From: Branchiostoma floridae | Taxonomy: Eukaryota > Chordata > Leptocardii > Amphioxiformes > Branchiostomatidae | Reading direction: 5' to 3' | DNA length: 64,000 nt | Assembly (NCBI RefSeq): GCF_000003815.2 | Contig: NC_049982.1 | Location: 19,220,473 to 19,284,472 of the forward strand | In this document: positions 56,950 to 64,000 of the stretch, one piece after another | Numbering within the stretch: the stretch's first letter is position 1 | Layout: each line of letters opens with the position of its first letter | Notes under the pieces: generated by a model | Told to the model about the DNA's origin: nothing | Seen by the model: the letters and a program-made list of their open reading frames with translations, nothing else | The model's database searches: none | Translations under genes and position numbers: made by a program

Positions 56950-59900
56950 ATGGCTGCGCCCTGTAGAAGAAGCGCGTCTCTGTTTACATTTTCCGCACTT
57001 CGCTTTCATACCTGTCCCTCGCTGGTTCGCCCTTTCAAAACACTGCCTTCGATATCAGAACGACTCACAATCATTTCTAGTGTGACTAAAACAGAGATAG
57101 TGGGAAAACACCGGAAGGTTAGGCACAAAAGGGTGTCCGAAGGAACCCCCTCCCACCGTCGGTGTTTCTCGTCTGCTATCCCCGACAGCGGCGGTGTCAA
57201 CACCCGACCAAAGCCAAAGGTAAACGTGTTTCTGATGTTTCCTAGATATTATCGGTTGTGCTGAAATAGCGACTGAGCATCACTGTTCGTAGGCGTGATA
57301 CACAGTCTGAAAAGCTTGTTGTTGTTTGTTGAAACAAGGAGCTTGAAACAAGGATAAATAATGTTCCTTGTTTGAAAATGAAAGCATATAAAAATATGAT
57401 ACTAACTTTAATGGTGCACGGAAAGGGGGCGTGTATGTGTTAGAGCGGTCCTATTAAAATACAATGCAAATGCGTTGTATTGCAAAAGTAGGGGCAAGTT
57501 GATGAAAGCTAATTGGGGGGATAATAGCCACAAGGGAGGCTGCCTAAGAAACCACTGCTTGGAGAATAGGTCAAACTCTGACATTAACAGTTTACCATCT
57601 TACCATCTGTGTAGGGAATTGTGTACAGATCTACCTCAACAGATCCATTTGTAAATCTGGCTTTTGAAGACTGGTAAGTGGAACTCAGCCTTTTTCATTC
57701 AGTGAGTGAATGAGAGGTGATGAGTGTGTGAGTGAGTGAGTGAGAGAGTGAGAGAGTGAGTGAGTGAGTGGGTGGGTGAGTGAGTGAGTGAATGAGAGTA
57801 AATGGGTGGGTGTCAGGAAGTAAGTAAGTGTGAGTGAGTGAATGAAAGGGGATGAGTGAGTGAGTGAGTGAGTGAGTGGGTGAGTGAGTGAGTGAATGAG
57901 AGTAAATGGGTGGGTGTCAGGAAGTAAGTAAGTGTGAGTGAGTGAATGAAAGGGGATGAGTGAGTGGGTGGAGTGAGTGAGTGAGTGAGTGAGTGAGTGA
58001 GTGAGTGAGTGAGTGAGTGAGTGAGTGGGTGAGTGAGTGAGTGAGTGAGTGAGTGAGTGAGTGAGTGAATGAGAGTAAATGGGTGGGTGTCAGGAAGTAA
58101 GTAAGTGTGAGTGAGTAAATGAAAGGGGATGAGGGATTGAGTGAGTGAGTGAGTGAGTGAGTGAGTGAGTGAGTGAGTGAGTGAGTGAGTGAGTGAGTGA
58201 GTGTAAGTAATTAGATTAACAGCATTTAACACATCTAGAATGATTTACTTGTAGATGGAAATCCAGCAAGTCTTTGCAAACTATAAATATAACAACAGTC
58301 CAACTACATTTCAGGTTATATGAGAACCAAGACTTCACAAACACAGATATTCTGCTACTCTGGAGAAATGAACCTACAGTAAGTACACTTCTGTCCAGGG
58401 AAGGCTAAGTAAGGAATCAAAAACATAGATAGCCATATCTCATATTCATTTCATATCTTAATAAGCCATGTAGTCATTTTACTAATAATTCTACTGCAGT
58501 ATTATCAATGGGAAATGAAGATTATAGAGTTAGACATAACTATTATATTAACATGTTGACTGATGATAATACTTTCCAATGGTTTTGGGTAAAAGTTGTT
58601 CCCTGTGTGGTGATCCCCAGGTTGTGATTGGTCGCCATCAGAACCCGTGGTCTGAGTGTAAAGTGAAGAGACTGCAGGAGCTGGGGATCCACCTGGCCAG
58701 GAGGAGGAGTGGAGGGGGAACAGTCTACCATGTAAGGATGTCAGCTTATATGTTTTCAATTTTGAAATCATCTTTAATATGTGGTTCTTAAAGAAAGGAG
58801 GGTCCTATAATGCATAAAATTTTAATGCTGCCATGGACAAAGGAAAAAAAAATACCTCTTGTTAAGGAACAGCCATGTACTCTGATTTAAGCAAGAAAAA
58901 TTCAAGACTTTAAGTTTCTTCCAGACAGCTGATTAAGATATTTTTCATCCCCAACAGGACTTGGGAAACCTGAATGTGACCTTCCTGACCTCCAGAGATA
59001 CCTACAGAAGGAAGCAGAACCTACATGACCTGGTGACAGCACTAAAGGGGAGGTGGCCTAGTCTGGACCTGTCTGTCAACAAGAGGGATGACTTAGTACT
59101 CAATGATACATACAAGGTGCCACCTGTAGAAAATGATACACACATTGTTAATGAATTTGTGATTGATTAGCTTATGATGGAAAGAGAAGAGACTTAGTTT
59201 CAGAAAGGAGTTAGAAGAAAATGCATTCCCTGAGATTAGTTTTTCAAACATCTGTGTCTAAAAGATTTTCGCTCTTTGCTGTGTAGCTGTCAGGAACTGC
59301 TGCAAAGCTGGGCCGTAAGACGGCCTACCATCACTGTACCTTACTGTGTGATGTCAATACACAGGCTCTGAAGGACGTCCTCGTGTCTGGATTTGTGAGT
59401 CATCCATCTATGTTGCTTTTCATTGCTTTTTCCAAACAACATTTATGTAATGACAAGAATATTAGATTATCTTGTTTCTTCATATAGCATATGGCTTTCA
59501 GACCTCCTAAAATATAGCAAAGTAAAGTGACCACCAGACCAAGGTAACCACATTCTCAGTCCCTAGAAATTTCAACACAAGATTTAACTAAGGACAATCT
59601 GATTAATGTTACTGTGATAAGCATTGTTTGGCAACTCCATTTTACCTTTTCATTGCCTGAAATGGTTACACAAGTTACCAGCGTGTGGTCACAATAATAA
59701 TTGGGGGAAATTGTTTTTGCCAATTTGCATCTGTTTGTTTGCTGTGTCGTTTTTGCCATCTGCAATTGTTTACTCAATCGGAAGTAGGTAGAGTAATGTA
59801 CAGTGTCATCACCGAGGGATAGTACTTTACAGTCTCAGATAAAGGACATTTGAGAGGGACCCTTGGTCTGGTGGTAACCTGTCCAACGAGTTCACTTGTC

Positions 59901-61712
59901 TATAGTGACCAGTGGCACTGACCACTCTTGCTCAGTTCCTTTAGTGGTCGCCTTAGGCTAGTTTGACTACTAGTATATTATATAACACAGGTAATTTGTT
60001 GTCTATGATTCAGGATGGCTTGGAGACCACAGCCACTGCAAGTATACGCTCAGAGGTCATAAACCTAAAAGACGTGGACACTTCCATAGACACTAAGGTT
60101 TTAGGGGACACCATAGCAGAATATTTCATGACAAATCATCAAGGGCAGATGGAACAGGTGGGCTACAATTTCTTTGATCTGTTATTTTTACTTGCTTTTT
60201 TTTTAGAATCTTTTATGAAACAGTTTGGCTCAAAGTACACATGTACCTTTGAATTAATTAATTTGAAGTAAAGCTTTAATAGTCAACATAACCAAATTAA
60301 GCATCAGTTCAAATGGTTTGAAAATAGAAAAAGGTATCATAATGTACCAGCTGTACTGATATAAAATGTCCTTCTTGCCGAGATGGTGTTGAAGAAAAAT
60401 ATCATTTTCTATAACATTTTGTATCATGTACAACTGTCAAGCGATAAAGTTTGTTCATTTATTCATCTCCAATCAACACAAAAGATTGCATGTCCATTTT
60501 TCCACAGGTATGTGATGTGGACCCCACCAGTGAGGCCTTATACCCAGGTGTTGGCAAAATTGCAGAAGAGCTGAAGGTAGGGTGATGTGGTGTGGAATGG
60601 GTTTAGCTAATCTCTTCCTTCAAAGCTATAGCCTAAAGTCTTAACTGCTAAATGCTGATAATATTGTAAATATTGGTCAATTGGATCAGTCATGAACATT
60701 GTGATTCACACAAGATATTGTATAATGGACTGGAACTACATGTATAACTTGCTCAGCTAATGAACAACTCCAGAATAAAGAACTTGGGGAGCATACTAAA
60801 GATGGGGTTTGTGTGAGGTAGAAGTGTTTTATATTAAAGTTTGCCAAGCATGGAAGTAATGTATCAATCTTTCTATTTCTGTTCCAGTCTTGGGAGTGGG
60901 TTTATGGGAAAACACCTCCTTTCAACATCTGTTTGAGAAAACCTGTCAATGGATTAGCTGTGGTAAGCTGCATGTGCACACTTTCCATTACATATATGTG
61001 TATATTTGACATTAACCTATATTGAATTTTGTCATATAAAGCAAGCCACTTACACATGTTGTTTCTCTTATTGATTTTATGTTACTCTCAGAAATGTAAT
61101 AATTAATAACACATTTCCTTTATTGTTTTACCCCAGCCCCTAGGTGTGTACATGAAGGTAAAAAAGGGAGTCATAGTAGACTCTTACATGGAGTGTCCCT
61201 TACTGTGGGTGTCAGAGGGAGTCATCCAGGATATAGGGTATTCCATGAGAGGTAGATTATGTTTTACATTTATCTGAAGGGTTCCACAAGGCAGCACTGG
61301 GGACCTGTACTGCTCACTATCATGGGGAATGTTATTTTACATTCATGTTTCATTGTAGCACCCTTGCAAAGATTTGAAGGGAATGGTGGTTGTAATGTTG
61401 GATCCTAGATTTTCTTAGCTGTAAGTATTTGTGATTGGTAATATCTAAAACCCATGACTGCATGACATCTTCTTATAAAAATTTGCAATTGAAAATTGGT
61501 TGAAAGGTCCTTACATATAAATAAACAGTGCATTTAGTGAGTTCTGTCATCAACTACATGTATTGTATATTGCCCATACAGGAAGAAGATTCCGTGCAGT
61601 GGACGTTCAGGCAGGGCTGGAGAAGTCTTTACAATCTTACAGGAGAATGTCAGATGACGAGCGACAGTTTGCTGAGAGACTCGGTCAATTTATTGTTGAC
61701 AAACTTGTATAA
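56950..61712 (+). CDS. LIPT1: Lipoyltransferase 1, mitochondrial
   Basis: Eleven exons: 56950-57219, 57615-57673, 58315-58378, 58621-58731, 58958-59116, 59287-59394, 60014-60157, 60508-60576, 60888-60962, 61137-61251 and 61582-61712. Phases close to 434 residues. It transfers lipoyl groups to the lipoyl domains of 2-oxoacid dehydrogenases in mitochondria. The about 90-residue first exon ([19 protein letters not shown]...) is basic and hydroxylated, as for a mitochondrial presequence. The BPL/LPL catalytic fold follows: [25 protein letters not shown], the lipoate-site motif [38 protein letters not shown], and C-terminal [12 protein letters not shown]. The order and spacing match vertebrate LIPT1 (373 residues), with a longer N-terminus. 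Strong start context (AAGATGG). Intron 2 contains a large GTGA minisatellite. ATTAAA lies at 61778. Confidence 0.95.
57700..58207. repeat. (GTGA)n minisatellite with a higher-order unit, LIPT1 intron 2
   Basis: A tetranucleotide GTGA array of about 500 bp in which a compound segment (GTAAATGGGTGGGTGTCAGG followed by AAGTAAGTAAGTG) recurs near 57798, 57901 and 58075. The long frame here encodes only Thr/His/Ser/Leu repeats. Confidence 0.95.
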
Positions 61713-62786
61713 CGATGAAAAATATCTGTGCTCAATTTTTGTAAACTTGTAGATGATGGACTGTGACATGCTGAAAAATTAAAGGCAAGAAATTCAACAC
61801 AATTTGGGAATGAATGGTGCCTTAATTCATGTGAATCTGTATGTTTCCTCTGGTGCCTAAGCTTGTTGCTGGCTTGGATTCCAGCCGCAATATAGCTCCC
61901 GAGTCTCTTCTCTCCTCTTCACAATTACGAAGAGGAGAGAAGAGACTCGGGAGCTATATTATGGCTGGATACAAGGCTACCTGTTGCTATGTGGAGAAAG
62001 CATTTTTGAAACAAATCTTAATTCATTTTAAGGAAATAGCATTTGTTGCTATGATGCAATCAACTTCATGCACAGTGACTGAACAACATGAGGCTATGAC
62101 CTACGTGGGCTGTTAGTTGAGCACGTAAAACTGCCCATAAAACAAAGTCAATCAGCCAACCCTCTAAATTATTTGGTACTGTATCTCTCAAATTATCTTC
62201 ATGTGGTGACGTCAGCTAGTAAGTGCGTACATCAGCAGTCCTGATCTGGATTGCACACTGTCTTTACAGTTACATTGTACTTATTCTGACTTACCCAGTT
62301 CCACCAATACAAAATACAGGTTCCTCCAGGCAATTCCAAATGACAAGATCTAGAGTGACCACTAACAATGGAACAACACAATCACTAGCACATTGTATTA
62401 CAAGACAAGAAATGTTTCCGTGAACAGTTCATATGAAATACAATAATGGCTGCAGTCTCATCACCAATCACAGATAACTTAATAATCGCAAAGGATATAT
62501 TGGCCAGCACAAGGCTACTTGCTTCAAATGCAGTATAATATATATATATGGATTAACCAAATTACTGAAATATCGTGTACAGTGTACATTTTATGCTCAG
62601 CCTGGTATTAAACAATCAATACTTGATGACCATGATTAAACCATGAGATGCACGTCAATTGGTGAGAAAAATGCAAGCAAACACGTCATCATACCGGTGT
62701 ATACTAACACATCAGGTGAGCGGCACACACTGACTGAGCTGACTGTATCAAGATTCATCCAAAAAGCCACGTTTCAACACACAATC
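61713..62786. other. LIPT1 3' UTR and spacer to the next gene
   Basis: LIPT1 poly(A) signal ATTAAA at 61778, a strong hairpin at 61881-61968, and AT-rich sequence with no supported exon. Confidence 0.55.
61881..61968. repeat. Perfect 32-bp inverted repeat with 8-nt loop
   Basis: 61889-61920 is exactly complementary to 61929-61960 around the loop ACAATTAC. A further CCAGCC/GGCTGG outer pair makes the total stem about 40 bp. The stem contains CTCCCGAGTCTCTTCTCTCC. It lies about 100 bp beyond the LIPT1 poly(A) signal. Confidence 0.95.
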
Positions 62787-63881
62787 ATGGCAGAGGTGGG
62801 TTCAACACAAAGTTTTTGACATTTGTTCATCAATAAGAATGTTGTTTTGCAAATTTCTTGAACAAGCAATCTCAAAACACTGGCTTTAACAAGCCAATAA
62901 GGACTTAAGTGGAAATGGGGAGGACAAAAAGGAGCTAAGATATAACGTTATAAAGTGTTTCTTGTTTGATACTTAGATGTAGCAGTCTGCATTGTGTGGA
63001 AAAGTAGATTGTTCAAAAAAGGTACATTCGGTTGTGCTGTTCAAAAAAGCAAACTTATAGATACTGGAATCCTTCCATGGGCCTGTTTTTAACGACAGGC
63101 TGCAGAAACATCACAGGAAATACAGGTAGTGCCAGAAGAGCCATCTGCAGAAAAGCCAACAGACAATCCACAGGAAACATCCCAGGAGACGCAGCAGCAG
63201 CCAAAGGCCTCAGGAGGAGCCAGTGGTGGACTATTTGACCTGATAAAGATGCTCAAAGGCTCGGAGGGCAAGTCCAAGACCAAAGTGAGTACTAATGATA
63301 ATGATTGCACAAAAAACAACCTTGACCTCAACGGGGTCTCAGCATATTTTCCTGTTGTCTATACCAAGAAATTGATGAATCTATTATACACAATTTATTT
63401 TTGAGAAGAAAGCAGCATGTCAACCAGAGAATGGCATGTATTCCATTATCATAGTTTTCTACAGATGGAAAAATATGGTATGTTCTGAACCCTTAGGAAG
63501 CAAACGGAGAACCTGACAAGTACTCAAAGAAGATGCTTGAAAAGAGTCGGGCAAAGAAGAAGAAGCAAGAGAAAGTAGGTGCCTTTTTAGAATCATTTAT
63601 CTATTGGGATTTTTCAGATCATTCTGTCCATATCTTCATTTTCAAAAAACTATATTTTTGCTTTGTTTTGAAGCAGTCGTTCCTAAAAATATTCTTCAAA
63701 CTTTATGAACAGCTGAACACATAGATATCAGATGCTTCTTACATATGACTGTTGTTTCTATTATTTGTTGGAATGTGAAGACAGAATTTTACTAAATATA
63801 TGTTTGTTGTGGGTTCAGGCAGCTGCAGAGGCTGCAGCAGGAAAGATTGACCATGGAGGTTGGGAGAGCATCTTGCGATGA
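62787..63881 (+). CDS. Small charged protein of unknown function
   Basis: Four exons: 62787-62795, 63099-63284, 63497-63574 and 63819-63881, giving 111 residues. Every intron is phase 0. The first exon encodes only MAE. A Glu/Gln/Pro-rich acidic part (ETSQEIQVVPEEPSAEKP...) is followed by a small hydrophobic patch (GGLFDLIKMLKGSEGKSK), then a strongly basic stretch (SKKMLEKSRAKKKKQEK) and the tail KIDHGGWESILR. I do not recognise the family. The composition suggests a soluble, partly disordered nuclear or RNA-binding protein, but nothing shows this directly. It is supported by strong GT-AG sites and intact phase rather than by homology. The very small first exon is the weakest part. Confidence 0.6.
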
Positions 63882-64000
63882 GGCCCAGCTGGGCAGGACT
63901 GTTAGGTTTTTCGCCTGTCGCCATGAAGTCTTACAATAATATACGTACGATTCCCTCTTACGAGTCATTTTGGTAGACCTGCTCAAATCAACATTGTGTT
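63882..64000. other. 3' UTR of the last gene, truncated by the window
   Basis: No AATAAA-type signal occurs before the window ends. Confidence 0.5.

Noticed and set aside
57813-58232. 139-codon Thr/His/Ser/Leu protein
   Set aside because: Translation of the GTGA minisatellite in a LIPT1 intron.

Overview
The window is animal nuclear DNA. Genes are split by GT-AG introns, and there are microsatellites, a large satellite array, non-LTR retrotransposons and three assembly gaps. The gene families (CAP/SCP, C-type lectin-like, dermatopontin-like, NOX5-like, LIPT1, C6orf89-like) together with the repeat style suggest an invertebrate deuterostome, most likely a lancelet (Branchiostoma); this is inference, because no species-specific marker could be checked. 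Layout: 1-6608 and about 7600-14990 are arrays of a roughly 297-bp satellite in opposite orientations, separated by a non-satellite spacer. Each array carries one copy of a block with a tRNA-like Pol III promoter, and a 5'-truncated LINE sits inside the right array. An orphan C-type lectin-like exon (15984-16125) follows. A near-full-length LINE lies on the minus strand (about 19677-24600), with ORF1 and ORF2 in the same frame separated by a single TGA. A partial copy of the 3' end of the CAP gene lies at 25063-25905. Five multi-exon gene models have coding exons joined in frame: a CAP-domain secreted protein with a hydrophobic C-terminus (28676-39333), whose last intron holds a rearranged Tx1-like LINE; a C6orf89/BRAP-like single-pass membrane protein (40025-43430); a NOX5-like NADPH oxidase core of about 572 residues with no visible EF-hands (44667-50744); two tandem dermatopontin-like secreted proteins, each with a TATA box (52792-53840 and 55114-56578; these count as one tandem pair); and lipoyltransferase 1 (56950-61712). 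A sixth small gene of unknown function lies at 62787-63881. All recognised host genes are on the plus strand, while all three LINE copies are on the minus strand. The host genes do not form a pathway: they are a secreted CAP protein, a membrane protein, an ROS-producing oxidase, extracellular-matrix-like proteins and a mitochondrial lipoylation enzyme. Exon boundaries were chosen by hand from splice signals, reading phase and family conservation, without transcript data. Every intron phase in the six models closes, which is the main support for them.
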